Assembly (NCBI RefSeq): GCF_947496985.1
Contig: NZ_CANMEZ010000001.1
Span: 62,001 to 126,000 of the forward strand
DNA from: an uncultured Kordia sp.
GTDB lineage: Bacteria; Bacteroidota; Bacteroidia; Flavobacteriales; Flavobacteriaceae
Direction: 5' to 3'
Length of the DNA: 64,000 nt
In this document: one piece after another, positions 19,381 to 30,023 of the stretch
Position numbering within the stretch: position 1 is the first letter of the stretch
Layout of the letters: each line of letters begins with the position of its first letter
Notes under the pieces: model-generated
What the model saw: only the letters and a program-made list of their open reading frames with translations
Database searches by the model: none
What the model was told of the DNA's origin: nothing
Made by a program: the position numbers and the translations under genes

Positions 19381-21627
19381 TTAATTTTCTGGCAATTGTT
19401 CCATGATTTGGTATGTGCTAAAGTTTAAGAAATTTCCAGGATGTGATAAAACATTTTGAAGAATAAAAGGTGTGTCTGGTGTGGTTCCTGTATATTGAAT
19501 ATTTCCATCCATATTAACATCATTCACATGATAACCTGTAATCGTATAGGTTGGAAAGTTTAAAAAGTTTCCTACATCATTTAATACAGTACTCAAAATT
19601 ATTGGAGTATCAGGGGTTGTTCCTGAATATTGGATTATTGCATCATTATTCACATTTCCTGCCCACATTGCATATCGTCCAGAAGGAATTCCAGATTGTG
19701 TTTGCGGGTTGCTTCCATAGCTTATAAAGCTTGAATCTTGAGAAAAATCAATTATAACAATATTACTAGATAATTGGACTTCGCCAATAGTCATGACTCC
19801 TAAGTGATTTCGATGACGAACAGCTACATAATAATCTGCTGGTGGCACATTAAGTTTTACAGCAGTAGAAACGCCATCAACATCTACTATATCTCCATCG
19901 CGTTGCAACAAAGCAGAACGTGCATATTTTACTTGCGAATTATTTTCTACATCTCGCAATTCTATATAAACCCAATCAACGATATCATTGTTTTCTTCTC
20001 CGATAGTTGTATTGAAAACGTTTGCATCACAAGTCAATGCATCTTGATGTGGAGATATTGTTGGCACTAAGCTATTACGACGTAAATCGTCTCGCATTAA
20101 TCCTTCTTCTCCTGTATACGGATTACTTCCTGCGCCTTGCAAATATACAACTGGAGAAACCGTAGCTGTTTTAATTGAAAAATCTGTCACTACAGGGAAA
20201 TGGTCAGAAGCATTTCCTGTATCAGTTTGCTGTAAATTATAGTTAGTCAATCGTGTTGTTGACATTAATTCTGTTTGTAACACGAATGATTTTTCCGCCT
20301 TGAGCGTAAAGTCTGAAAAAATAATAAAATCTAATTTTCCTGGCGGAAAAGCTTGTGTGTCTGATCGCCAAGTATAATTCATTCGCACATCAGCTTGTAA
20401 ACAGTTTTCTTCTTTCAAATCTGTATCATCCCAATCTAAAGGCGCACCTTGTCCATAAGTTGCTGTATTTTGAATATCTCCAGTTTTTAGTGTTTCTAAT
20501 TGTTGCGCAAAGCCTACTAAGTTTAAATCACCACCATACACAAAAGGTGTATTTTTAGGAAGATCAATCAATCCGCCCGCAGTTTTTGCATCTAATATAA
20601 AAGCTGCATATTGATCCACTTGATCTTGCCGAGAAGTATCTGCTCCACAACAACTCAAATGTGCATTTGTAAATAACAAATCTGTATGATAAATTGTATC
20701 TGGAAGATCTATCAACACAGGAAATTGTCGTGTTAAGTGATTCCATTGTTGCGTGATTTCCCAACGTGAAACTGTAACTTCCCCTCCATGTTTTTTCACA
20801 TACCAACCATCAACTGTTCCTAAAGGCAACCATGCATCAAATAATGACTTAACATACGTTTCTGAAGTTGCAGCACTTTCAATGAAACCAACAATATCAG
20901 GATTCAATGACTTTATTATTCGCTCAAAATCATCCAACCGATTTACATCTAACAATCCATCTAGTAACGTATTGTATGCAACAATTCGTATGTGCTCGGA
21001 AGTACCTTTGTTAATATCTATTGGCGTATATGCAGAAACTGGCGTTTCATCAAAAGTATATGTAAAAACATCTCCAATATTTGGGACTCTATCAAAATTA
21101 CTATCATTCTTTATTAGTATTTTAATAGTTGACGAAGTAAATAACGGATTCGCTCCATCTGGTAGCACATGACGCCCAATTGCAATTTCAAATTCATCAG
21201 AAGTCACTGTTGGAGCAGCTCTTACTTTTAAATCAGACATACTTACTTGCGAATATGGTGTTACGTTGTAATGTCCATATAATCGTGTAAATAGTAATCC
21301 TAATTCAGAACCATATCCTTGTTGAATATCAAATCCTGTATTCGTGTCATTGTCAGTATCAATAAAAAGGCCTAATTCCTGTGTAATTGTATCATCAGTC
21401 AAGTCAAATTCTTGATTCGCTTTTATTTTGATAAATAGAAACTCATCATCATTTGTTACTTGAATCTCTAACAAATCAATCCCGCTAATCGTTTCATTCG
21501 TATCCACATACGTAGTTAAACTTGAATCCCAATCATCAAAAATACCATCAATGGTAATAGCTGCCGATTGTGAATTTGCCAAATGCATATTCAAAATAAA
21601 AAACGCAAAAACGTATCTTAATTTCAT
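19381..21627 (-). CDS. Secreted endonuclease/exonuclease/phosphatase-fold protein
   Basis: A 748-aa exported protein: signal peptide (1-19), an N-terminal carbohydrate-binding or DOMON-like beta domain (~20-200, from DGIFDDW), then an EEP (DNase I-like) domain (~215-490). EEP motifs are RIVAYNTLLDG, NPDIVGFIES, YGGDLN and the catalytic-like NASDHFPVV. The C-terminal ~100 residues contain two similar segments around IQYSGTTPDTP and IQYTGTTPDTP, each preceded by a D/N-rich turn like a dockerin or calcium-binding repeat. No classic T9SS tail is obvious, though the repeats may replace it. Nuclease versus phosphodiesterase activity is not resolved. Confidence 0.8.
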   Translation of the reverse strand: MKLRYVFAFFILNMHLANSQSAAITIDGIFDDWDSSLTTYVDTNETISGIDLLEIQVTNDDEFLFIKIKANQEFDLTDDTITQELGLFIDTDNDTNTGFDIQQGYGSELGLLFTRLYGHYNVTPYSQVSMSDLKVRAAPTVTSDEFEIAIGRHVLPDGANPLFTSSTIKILIKNDSNFDRVPNIGDVFTYTFDETPVSAYTPIDINKGTSEHIRIVAYNTLLDGLLDVNRLDDFERIIKSLNPDIVGFIESAATSETYVKSLFDAWLPLGTVDGWYVKKHGGEVTVSRWEITQQWNHLTRQFPVLIDLPDTIYHTDLLFTNAHLSCCGADTSRQDQVDQYAAFILDAKTAGGLIDLPKNTPFVYGGDLNLVGFAQQLETLKTGDIQNTATYGQGAPLDWDDTDLKEENCLQADVRMNYTWRSDTQAFPPGKLDFIIFSDFTLKAEKSFVLQTELMSTTRLTNYNLQQTDTGNASDHFPVVTDFSIKTATVSPVVYLQGAGSNPYTGEEGLMRDDLRRNSLVPTISPHQDALTCDANVFNTTIGEENNDIVDWVYIELRDVENNSQVKYARSALLQRDGDIVDVDGVSTAVKLNVPPADYYVAVRHRNHLGVMTIGEVQLSSNIVIIDFSQDSSFISYGSNPQTQSGIPSGRYAMWAGNVNNDAIIQYSGTTPDTPIILSTVLNDVGNFLNFPTYTITGYHVNDVNMDGNIQYTGTTPDTPFILQNVLSHPGNFLNFSTYQIMEQLPEN

Positions 21628-21690
21628 TAGAAAAATTTGTTAGATAGATTATTTTGCTAAGATAAAATTTCTTATCATTCTTAATCTTAA

Positions 21691-22704
21691 TCAATTATCA
21701 TATTTATTTACCGCAATTTGTAATTTTTTTCGAATTCGCTTTCGTAACAATCTTGGCTCTAATACTTCTATAGCATCTCCAAAACCAAGAATCAAACGTT
21801 CCAATTCAAAATTAATATGTACTAACAGTTTTATAGTGACACTTCCATTTTTGTCTGTTGAAATGATTTCTTGTGTATGATGAAAAGGTTTTGTTACTAC
21901 ATAGGGCGCGTTACTTTTATCAATTTTTAAAACAATCTCTTGTATGTGTTTTTCATCTAAAACCGTAACACCAATCGTATTTTTGTAATAATCATCTCCA
22001 TTAAAATTTTCATTTCTATATGGAATATCTAAATCATAATCTAGCTTAATAATTCTATCCAAAGCAAAAGTTGTAATCTGTGTTTTATTTCCTGTAACAC
22101 CAACTAAAAACCAACGATTATTAAACTCTTTCAAGATAAACGGATGAAAAATAATTTCAGAAGCATGACGCGCTTTGAACGATTGATACGTAAGACGCAA
22201 TACTATTTTTTTCAAAATAGATTGATACAATACATCTAAATGTTCTAATCCTTTTAGGTTTTCATTTTTGTCTAAATGTATAATAGAAGATTGATGTGTT
22301 TTTTCGGTATACACTTTATCTTCTAAACGCTGAATAATGCCGCCTAATTCAGAAAACAATGAGAAATCTTTAAACTGTTTCAGCATTTCTACAGTTTCCG
22401 ACAATACATTCATATCGTTTTCTGTCAGCGGAATATCTGTTATAGAATATTCTTCATCTTCGTATTTATAATATTTACGATCGTACACCACAATTGGCGC
22501 ATTGTAACCCAATTTATCACTACGCATCATTTGAATATCTAATTGAACCGTTCTACGACTCACATTCACTTCTCGACCTTCATATTCATGTAAAGTATCA
22601 GAACACGCTTCAATCAAATCGTTCAAAGTCCATTGACGATAGTGGTTTTGCAAGCATTTATCAATGGTTTTATAACGGATCAATGCATTTTTATTAATTG
22701 CCAT
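21691..22704 (-). CDS. WYL-domain transcriptional regulator (RNA-repair island)
   Basis: A 337-aa regulator: N-terminal winged-helix region (~1-75, RRTVQLDIQMMRSDKLGY is the recognition-helix area), a central WYL domain (~155-240, with RWFLVGVTGNKTQITTFALDRI) and a C-terminal WCX-like extension. WYL proteins of this layout (for example BrxR/CapW-type) sense nucleic-acid or nucleotide ligands and act as repressors or activators. It is divergent from the HEPN-like gene over a 100-nt gap that holds the first of six identical operators, so autoregulation is likely. It is paralogous to the WYL protein at 61368-62378 (same length, same N-terminal NKxxxIRYxTxDxC pattern). Confidence 0.9.
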   Translation of the reverse strand: MAINKNALIRYKTIDKCLQNHYRQWTLNDLIEACSDTLHEYEGREVNVSRRTVQLDIQMMRSDKLGYNAPIVVYDRKYYKYEDEEYSITDIPLTENDMNVLSETVEMLKQFKDFSLFSELGGIIQRLEDKVYTEKTHQSSIIHLDKNENLKGLEHLDVLYQSILKKIVLRLTYQSFKARHASEIIFHPFILKEFNNRWFLVGVTGNKTQITTFALDRIIKLDYDLDIPYRNENFNGDDYYKNTIGVTVLDEKHIQEIVLKIDKSNAPYVVTKPFHHTQEIISTDKNGSVTIKLLVHINFELERLILGFGDAIEVLEPRLLRKRIRKKLQIAVNKYDN

Positions 22705-22744
22705 GTGTAAAGTATTTGCTGTGAAAATAAAACTCTTTTTTTAC

Positions 22745-22780
22745 TACGCAAAATAATTGCGCAAATGAGTTGAATATTCG
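22745..22780 (+). promoter_or_regulatory. WYL-type operator/promoter, site 1
   Basis: Palindrome TACGCAA-AATAA-TTGCGCA (22745-22763). The TTGC is followed after 16 nt by a -7-like TTCG (22777-22780). It serves the HEPN-like gene and, being symmetric, may control the divergent WYL gene too. No TTTG is present at the normal -33 position; the operator occupies it. Confidence 0.8.
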
Positions 22781-22804
22781 TATATTATTTATAAATAAAA
22801 ACTT

Positions 22805-23632
22805 ATGAAGAATATTATTCCAAAAAATATGGCTCAAATTGATATTAACTTTGATGTTGATGATTTAAAAAGTATAGATGTTCCGCATGAAAGCATTGAA
22901 TATGCAAAAAATTATCTAGAGTCAAAAGAATATGCTGATGGCAACTTCATTGGTGTTACTAGTGATCGCAAAGCAATTATGGGATTTGATTATAAACATA
23001 AAAATCAAATGAAATTTGTTCCTGAATTAGACCCTTGCTTAATCTATTTTTCCAGTGCTCAAATGTTTTCCAAGATGATTTATAGCTACAAGAAAGATTT
23101 ATTGTGCAATCTATCATTTATTGAACCTTCAAAAAATATTAATGCTCAAGATTTAGGAAAAACAATGTTAGAATTTCAACACTTTTTTCAATTTGCATCA
23201 AGCTATACAATAATGTTAAATTCTTCTTTAGAAGCATTTATAAATAAGGAAATCCCAGTTACAACAACTTATATAACCAAGGAAAAAGGAGAGACTAAAG
23301 ATATTAAATGGATTTTAAAAGCAAATCTTGAATTTAAGATGTCAAAAATAATCCCTGAATGTACAAACAAAAACTTTCCTTTAGAATATTCAAAAACATA
23401 TGAATCGATAAAAGATTTTATAAAATTCAGGAATCAGTTAATTCATTTATCTCCCAGAACAGATCACAATAGTGTTAGATATAAAGAATTTTACAGGAAA
23501 ATAATTGATTTTAAATATTTAGATTCGATGTATCAAATCAAAAAATATATTAATTATCATCAACCAAACTTAATAGAAGAACGTGATTTTGGAAGTGAAC
23601 TCTATTTTGACATTATCAAAAACAATTTATAA
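22805..23632 (+). CDS. HEPN-like protein of the RNA-repair island
   Basis: A 275-aa, mostly helical, soluble protein with no family that I recognise firmly. Residues ~216-221 read RNQLIH inside a helix (IKDFIKFRNQLIHLSPR), which fits the R-x4-6-H motif of HEPN ribonuclease or RNA-binding domains. A preceding helix-rich part (~105-160) could complete the bundle. It is the first gene downstream of operator site 1. A HEPN RNase or RNA-binding role would suit the island, but catalysis is not proven by the motif alone. Confidence 0.6.
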   Translation: MKNIIPKNMAQIDINFDVDDLKSIDVPHESIEYAKNYLESKEYADGNFIGVTSDRKAIMGFDYKHKNQMKFVPELDPCLIYFSSAQMFSKMIYSYKKDLLCNLSFIEPSKNINAQDLGKTMLEFQHFFQFASSYTIMLNSSLEAFINKEIPVTTTYITKEKGETKDIKWILKANLEFKMSKIIPECTNKNFPLEYSKTYESIKDFIKFRNQLIHLSPRTDHNSVRYKEFYRKIIDFKYLDSMYQIKKYINYHQPNLIEERDFGSELYFDIIKNNL

Positions 23633-23634
23633 AG

Positions 23635-23671
23635 TGCGTAAAAAGATTGCGTACTTAAATCACATTCTTTG
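23635..23671 (+). promoter_or_regulatory. WYL-type operator/promoter, site 2
   Basis: TGCGTAA-AAAGA-TTGCGTA (23635-23653). TTGC is followed after 17 nt by TTTG (23668-23671). It begins only 3 nt after the stop of the previous gene and drives the first ERI1-like exonuclease, with a leader of ~70 nt. Confidence 0.8.
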
Positions 23672-23747
23672 CACAAGTTCTTTACATAGTAATTGTGCGT
23701 CGGCTTTCATCTGTCAACAAAAACTAATTTAAAAAAATCATTCAAAG

Positions 23748-24299
23748 ATGAAAACAACAAACAAAATCCTAGTGGTAGACTTAGAAGCTACCTGCTGGGA
23801 ACAAGATGGCGAATACCAACGAAATCATAGTGAGATTATCGAAATTGGTATTTGCGAATTGGATGTTCCTTCCGGGAAAATTTCCAATCAACAAGGAATT
23901 CTTGTAATTCCTGAACATTCCGAAATCAGTCGATTTTGCACAGAACTCACATCAATTACACCTGAAATGGTTGCGCAAGAAGGCGTTTCTTTTGAAGATG
24001 CAATTGATATACTCTTTGACGAGTATGATTCGTCTGCATATACTTGGGCAAGTTACGGTGCCTATGATCGTAACAAAGTCATGGAACAGTGTAGACAAAA
24101 GAATGTCGATTTTCCTTTTGGAGATCAGCATATAAACGTTAAAGAAGAGTTTAGACGCTGCAATCGAATGCGACGAGCTATTGGAATGGCACGTGCATTA
24201 AAACAACTCAACATTCCTTTAGAAGGAAGACATCACCGAGGAGTTGATGATGCCAACAACACCGCAAAAATCTTACATTGGTGTTTAAATAATCAGTAA
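23748..24299 (+). CDS. ERI1/3'hExo-like DEDDh 3'-5' exonuclease (copy 1)
   Basis: A 183-aa stand-alone DEDDh exonuclease. Motif Exo I is VVDLEATCW (residues ~9-17), typical of the ERI-1/3'hExo RNA exonuclease branch. Exo II lies in YTWASYGAYDRNKV, and Exo III with the catalytic His is HHRGVDDANNTAKI near the C-terminus. The family trims RNA 3' ends. It has its own operator-promoter and a terminator, and a paralogue sits at the end of the RtcB operon. In this setting it may trim broken RNA ends or remove fragments before or after ligation. Confidence 0.88.
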   Translation: MKTTNKILVVDLEATCWEQDGEYQRNHSEIIEIGICELDVPSGKISNQQGILVIPEHSEISRFCTELTSITPEMVAQEGVSFEDAIDILFDEYDSSAYTWASYGAYDRNKVMEQCRQKNVDFPFGDQHINVKEEFRRCNRMRRAIGMARALKQLNIPLEGRHHRGVDDANNTAKILHWCLNNQ

Positions 24300-24311
24300 G
24301 ATACTTTTTTG

Positions 24312-24337
24312 ATTAGCCTAATGGCTAATTTTTTTTG
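24312..24337 (+). terminator. Terminator of exonuclease copy 1
   Basis: ATTAGCC-TAAT-GGCTAAT hairpin followed by T8, 12 nt after the stop codon. Confidence 0.85.
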
Positions 24338-24352
24338 CTTAAAATTTAGAGC

Positions 24353-24388
24353 TACGTAAAAAGATTGCGCAATTCTTCTCTTCTTTTG
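24353..24388 (+). promoter_or_regulatory. WYL-type operator/promoter, site 3
   Basis: TACGTAA-AAAGA-TTGCGCA (24353-24371). TTGC is followed after exactly 16 nt by TTTG (24385-24388). It drives the S24/S26-like gene with a leader of ~80 nt. Confidence 0.8.
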
Positions 24389-24476
24389 CAAGAGTTCATT
24401 GAAATACTTTTGAAATCAGTTTCCAAAAGATATGTGTATCAATAATGATGCATATAACTTTTAAAAAACTAAAACT

Positions 24477-24773
24477 ATGAATTGGAAAATTCAAAAACTA
24501 CTCGATGGAGAAACCATCATTTCAAAAGAACCTGGTAATTCTATGTTGCCACTTTTAAAATCGAAGCAACCTGTAAAGTTGCAGCCTATTTCTTGGGAAG
24601 ATTGCGAAGTTGGAGACATCGTTTTTTGTAAAGTTCGCGGAAATGTATTTACGCATTTAGTGAAAGGCAAAAACGAAAGACGTGGATTGTTAATCGGAAA
24701 CAATCACGGCAGAATTAACGGATGGACAAAAAATGTATATGGTAAAGTAATAGAAATATTACCAATGTCATAG
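24477..24773 (+). CDS. Small S24/S26 peptidase-like protein
   Basis: A 98-aa protein matching the LexA/signal-peptidase fold: GNSMLPLLKSKQPVKL (residues ~20-35) carries the SM nucleophile motif, followed by GDIVFCKVRGNVFTHLVKG with a candidate His/Lys partner and the GNNHGRINGW loop. It has no membrane segment or DNA-binding domain, so it is neither LexA nor a signal peptidase. It is a monocistronic unit with its own WYL-type promoter and terminator. It could be a cytoplasmic protease that cleaves a partner upon induction. Confidence 0.7.
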   Translation: MNWKIQKLLDGETIISKEPGNSMLPLLKSKQPVKLQPISWEDCEVGDIVFCKVRGNVFTHLVKGKNERRGLLIGNNHGRINGWTKNVYGKVIEILPMS

Positions 24774-24822
24774 ACATTATTCACTTTACAAAATCACACA
24801 TATTTATATAACTATACATTTT

Positions 24823-24850
24823 TGACAATATATTCTATTGTCATTTTTTT
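24823..24850 (+). terminator. Terminator after the S24/S26-like gene
   Basis: TGACAATA-TATTC-TATTGTCA hairpin followed by T7, about 50 nt after the stop codon. Confidence 0.85.
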
Positions 24851-24918
24851 ATTCACAAAAAACACTAACAAACAGCATTTTACATTTTCTTTAAATTAAA
24901 AAATCAAATTAATTTTAC

Positions 24919-24954
24919 TACGTAAAATAATTGCGCACATCTGTAAAATATTTG
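24919..24954 (+). promoter_or_regulatory. WYL-type operator/promoter, site 4
   Basis: TACGTAA-AATAA-TTGCGCA (24919-24937). TTGC is followed after exactly 16 nt by TTTG (24951-24954). Transcription would start near 24961 and run through a ~280-nt structured leader into the 595-aa gene. Confidence 0.8.
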
Positions 24955-25023
24955 TCCTGTCGTTAGTAATCAAATACTTCTGACAAACGATCTAAAGTAC
25001 ATTATTGAAACCATATAAAAATA

Positions 25024-25167
25024 AAAACTGACACAGAAAGTTCCTATTATATCCAGAAAAAAATACTTTCCGTTAGTTTTCAAAAAAAAAGACACAAAAA
25101 GTTCCTATTACTGGTTCGACTCCAGTACTCGCAAGAGTATATTGGTTATATCACTTTTCGTCTTTTT
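25024..25167 (+). ncRNA. Tandem Y-RNA-like structured modules in the leader
   Basis: Two adjacent modules share the 5' strand GACACA(G/A)AAAGTTCCTATTA. Module 1 pairs AAAACTGAC (25024-25032) with GTTAGTTTT (25072-25080) and GAAAG with CTTTC. Module 2 pairs AAAAAGAC (25086-25093) and AAAAGT with ACTTTTC-GTCTTTTT (25153-25167). Inside module 2 are a tRNA T-arm mimic (ACTGG-TTCGACT-CCAGT, loop fits TTCRANY) and a GNRA hairpin (ACTC-GCAA-GAGT). Long end-pairing helix plus tRNA-like domain is the plan of bacterial Y RNAs (YrlA). No TROVE/Ro gene is present, so it may be a Y RNA for an unrecognised partner, a cis-acting leader, or an RtcB substrate. Confidence 0.6.
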
Positions 25168-25241
25168 GAAATAGGTAAAAGGTGTTCCTATAAAACATTC
25201 ATCCAAAGAAAGCATACACCTCACTTATTAATTTAATTAAA

Positions 25242-27029
25242 ATGAAAACACTAAAATTATTTAACGCCGTTGTAGCAAAAGAAAAAACGTCAAGTATTTT
25301 CGATAAAATTTCAAGTAAAAAGCCATTCATCACCGATGAAGGTTATATTATTGAAACAAAAGCGCTTTGGGCTAAAAGAAAAATCATCAAATTCTATGCT
25401 GATGAAAAGTTAAATGGTAACGATTTAAACAAAACTTTCTATAAATCGTGGAGCACGATTCAAAACTACGCTCGTGGTCAATTTTTAATCGACCAAATCA
25501 AGCATTATATTTCTACGTATGGTAGTAATTTTCAGGCTGAAATTTACATTCCGGCGGAAGTATTAAACATTCCTGACACAAAATTATCATACAAAGTCAT
25601 CAAAGCATATACAGTTGCTGAAATGCAAGAGAAATGTTTATCGTTATTACAATCTGGTATGGCGTTAAAATCGGAAACTGTTGATGATTTGATTTCAATC
25701 TTGGCAGATGAATTGCAATACACATTTACAGGTAAAGAAAACATCAAAAACAAAGAAGCGATTGTAAAATTAGCAGAGTTTTATGATATCTATCCTGAAA
25801 ATGCGGTGGAATTCTTTAGATATATTATCTACAGAAGTACAGATACCACTTTATTGATTAAAAATGATGAATTGATCGAATTGATTAAAAACAGTTCGTA
25901 CAATCCAACACAAGCATTTAACAAGTTTGGTTTAGAGAAATTAGCTGAAATCTTCAATCGTTTCAAACCTTTATTTTTAGCATATAAAAGTAAAGCTCCA
26001 AAAACGATTAATAAGATTAGTAAGCTTTCAAAAAAGCACCACAAGCCACTGGTTTCAAACCCACTAAACAGCGTAACAAATATTTTATTAACAACAAATG
26101 ATGTACGTTGGTTAGACAATGCAACTCCGTTTGCGTTATTCAAAGCGTTATCGGCTTGTTACAGTCGTATGAATGGTCAAGATGCGTTTTTATACAGAAT
26201 TCGTAATGGTAAATCGTGGGTAAAATCAAATACAGTAACTGATGTAAATGAGCAAAATTACAAGTTCATTCTCAACTATATCAAAACTCGATTTGATTTA
26301 TCTGATAAAAAAATATTCTTGCCAGAAGATATAAAATATGCATTGCCTACTTCCGAAAAAATGTATGTGGGCAACATTCCAACTGGTACACGCTTTTACG
26401 GTAAAAAAATGGCCGTTGGTATATACTGGAAAAATGCTTGGGGTGCAAATGATTTGGATTTATCTGGTTTAAATATTGGTGGTAAAATTGGTTGGAATGC
26501 AACCTACAACCAACAAAATGGTAACTTGATGTATTCGGGAGATATTACCTCAGCGCCTAATGGTGCAGCAGAATATTTGTACGCTAATAAAGGTTTAAAC
26601 ATGCCGACATTGGTAAACAACAATGTATATTCTGGTAGTGCAACCTGCGAATACAAAATCATTATTGGTAAAGGTGATGATATTAATTACGATTATATGA
26701 TGAATCCAAACAAGTTGTTTGCCGAGATAAAATGTACTTCGGTACAATGGCAAACCATTTTGGGTATCATGATTCCAAAAAAAGATAAACAATGCTTTGT
26801 ATTACTAAACTTTGGTGCTGGTCATGCGCGAATTTGTGGTAATTCGGAAATCTCCGACTTGGCTACAAAAGCATTATACCAACAATGGAACAAACCATTG
26901 TCGTTCAATAAAATCGTAAAGATTTTAGGTGCAGAAATTGTAACAGTAAAGGAACAAGCTGACTTTGATTTTTCTTTGGAAAACTTAGAAAAAGATAGTT
27001 TCTTAAAACCTTTCAAACAATCAACATAA
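25242..27029 (+). CDS. Novel 595-aa protein of the RNA-repair island, C-terminal TerD-like domain
   Basis: I cannot assign a family. The N-terminal ~350 residues are almost wholly helical (ring or HEAT-like repeats possible) and contain LYRIRNGKSW at ~310. The C-terminal ~200 residues are beta-rich: VGIYWKNAWGANDLDLSGL, GKIGW, then YSGDITSAPNGAAEYLY. This order resembles the TerD stress fold (DxDLS, then SGD/TGD and a G/E-rich turn). A helical body plus a C-terminal beta domain is loosely like Ro proteins, but the TROVE motifs and the vWA DxSGS site are absent. The codon use (many GGT) differs a little from neighbours. It is preceded by the Y-RNA-like leader and WYL site 4, so it is the likely partner of that RNA. 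Confidence 0.6.
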   Translation: MKTLKLFNAVVAKEKTSSIFDKISSKKPFITDEGYIIETKALWAKRKIIKFYADEKLNGNDLNKTFYKSWSTIQNYARGQFLIDQIKHYISTYGSNFQAEIYIPAEVLNIPDTKLSYKVIKAYTVAEMQEKCLSLLQSGMALKSETVDDLISILADELQYTFTGKENIKNKEAIVKLAEFYDIYPENAVEFFRYIIYRSTDTTLLIKNDELIELIKNSSYNPTQAFNKFGLEKLAEIFNRFKPLFLAYKSKAPKTINKISKLSKKHHKPLVSNPLNSVTNILLTTNDVRWLDNATPFALFKALSACYSRMNGQDAFLYRIRNGKSWVKSNTVTDVNEQNYKFILNYIKTRFDLSDKKIFLPEDIKYALPTSEKMYVGNIPTGTRFYGKKMAVGIYWKNAWGANDLDLSGLNIGGKIGWNATYNQQNGNLMYSGDITSAPNGAAEYLYANKGLNMPTLVNNNVYSGSATCEYKIIIGKGDDINYDYMMNPNKLFAEIKCTSVQWQTILGIMIPKKDKQCFVLLNFGAGHARICGNSEISDLATKALYQQWNKPLSFNKIVKILGAEIVTVKEQADFDFSLENLEKDSFLKPFKQST

Positions 27030-27043
27030 TACCAATTATCACT

Positions 27044-27148
27044 TGGGCGTAACCACGCGAAAAAGCGTGGTCGCGTCTTCGTTACTCGCTCTTTCAACTT
27101 TTTTGAAAGGAGCTCAAACATACCACTCACCCGCTTACGCGGAGTAAC
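27044..27148. repeat. Structured intergenic element of three hairpins
   Basis: Three successive hairpins: CCACGC-GAAAAA-GCGTGG (27053-27070), GCTCTTTCAA/TTGAAAGGAGC with a bulge, and CCGC-TTAC-GCGG. GC content is higher than the flanks. It resembles dispersed REP-like elements of flavobacteria and separates two convergent genes, so it may also act as a terminator for both. Confidence 0.5.
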
Positions 27149-27150
27149 AA

Positions 27151-27765
27151 CTACTTTCTAGAAAAACTAGTTCCTTCAAACTGAACATACGAATTATCCG
27201 TTCTTGACTTTAATACATCAATTACAGCATTCAATTCATATACATTTTTGTACCCATAACCATATAAATTTATATAAGTCGGTATATTCAATGCCAACAT
27301 CAAAGGTTGATTATTTATTGGTAAAGCAATTTTTGATGCAAAATGAATCGGATCATTTTGAATATTATTATTGCAGTAAATCAAAATTTTAGTCTCAGGA
27401 TCCGGAATTAAACGCATTAAATTTTGCTGTGTAAATTTTGTAAAAGGTAAATTAACAGCTCCTTTTATGTGACTTTTTTTATACAGATCTTCAGCTCTTG
27501 CATCAAGAATAATCACATCTTCTTCTTGACTCATTTTCACAAAAGTTGCTAAATCAACCATGCGTTCTTCTCTATGTTTTTCAACTTTGGCAACTAATCC
27601 TTTATAATCATCAAAGCTAACCAAAGGCTTGCTCTCAGAAGAATTATTAAACACTATTGTGAAATTCTCTATTCGTTCCTTTTCATCTTTTGATGTATCA
27701 GATTCTTGTGCTATCATATTACAAATGAAGACCATTGCAATAAAAATAAAAATTTTAGCTCTCAT
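27151..27765 (-). CDS. Exported rhodanese-domain protein
   Basis: A 204-aa protein with a signal peptide (residues ~1-19, ending IAQ) and one rhodanese domain (~70-170). DARAEDLYKKSHIKGAVNLP is the substrate-side loop, and the active-site Cys is in LIYCNNN. It is the only gene in the RNA-repair island on the minus strand besides the regulator, and it has no WYL-type operator. It is probably unrelated to the system. Confidence 0.8.
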   Translation of the reverse strand: MRAKIFIFIAMVFICNMIAQESDTSKDEKERIENFTIVFNNSSESKPLVSFDDYKGLVAKVEKHREERMVDLATFVKMSQEEDVIILDARAEDLYKKSHIKGAVNLPFTKFTQQNLMRLIPDPETKILIYCNNNIQNDPIHFASKIALPINNQPLMLALNIPTYINLYGYGYKNVYELNAVIDVLKSRTDNSYVQFEGTSFSRK

Positions 27766-28019
27766 AATTTCTAAATTTTATCTAATCTACATATTCAAAA
27801 TACATTATGTAACTTATAATGAGTAAACTGACCATATGAGTTAGTGAATAGCATTGATTCATTGTAAAAGATAATAATGCTTTTTATCTTTTCCATAATA
27901 TAGTAATCGTTACTCGTTGAAAAATTTTGAAGCCTTTAAAAAAATCTTAGGAAAATTATGTGGCTTTATTTATAAGAAATTTAAACCAATGATTGATTGA
28001 TTAAAAAACATATTTTTAC

Positions 28020-28055
28020 TACGCAAAATTATTGCGTAGTATCATTACATATTTG
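28020..28055 (+). promoter_or_regulatory. WYL-type operator/promoter, site 5 (rtcB operon)
   Basis: TACGCAA-AATTA-TTGCGTA (28020-28038). TTGC is followed after exactly 16 nt by TTTG (28052-28055). It lies upstream of rtcB and the co-directional genes to 33724. The ~250 nt upstream to 27766 hold nothing else that I recognise. Confidence 0.82.
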
Positions 28056-28100
28056 TATCGGAATCATAAATACGTCATAATACATGACACAGTGAAAATG

Positions 28101-30013
<1,913 letters not shown>

Positions 30014-30023
30014 AATCGAAATT

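Noticed and set aside
25242-27029. Ro60/TROVE protein
   Set aside because: Attractive from the leader RNA, but the TROVE N-terminal motif, the GTH motif and the vWA DxSGS site are all absent.
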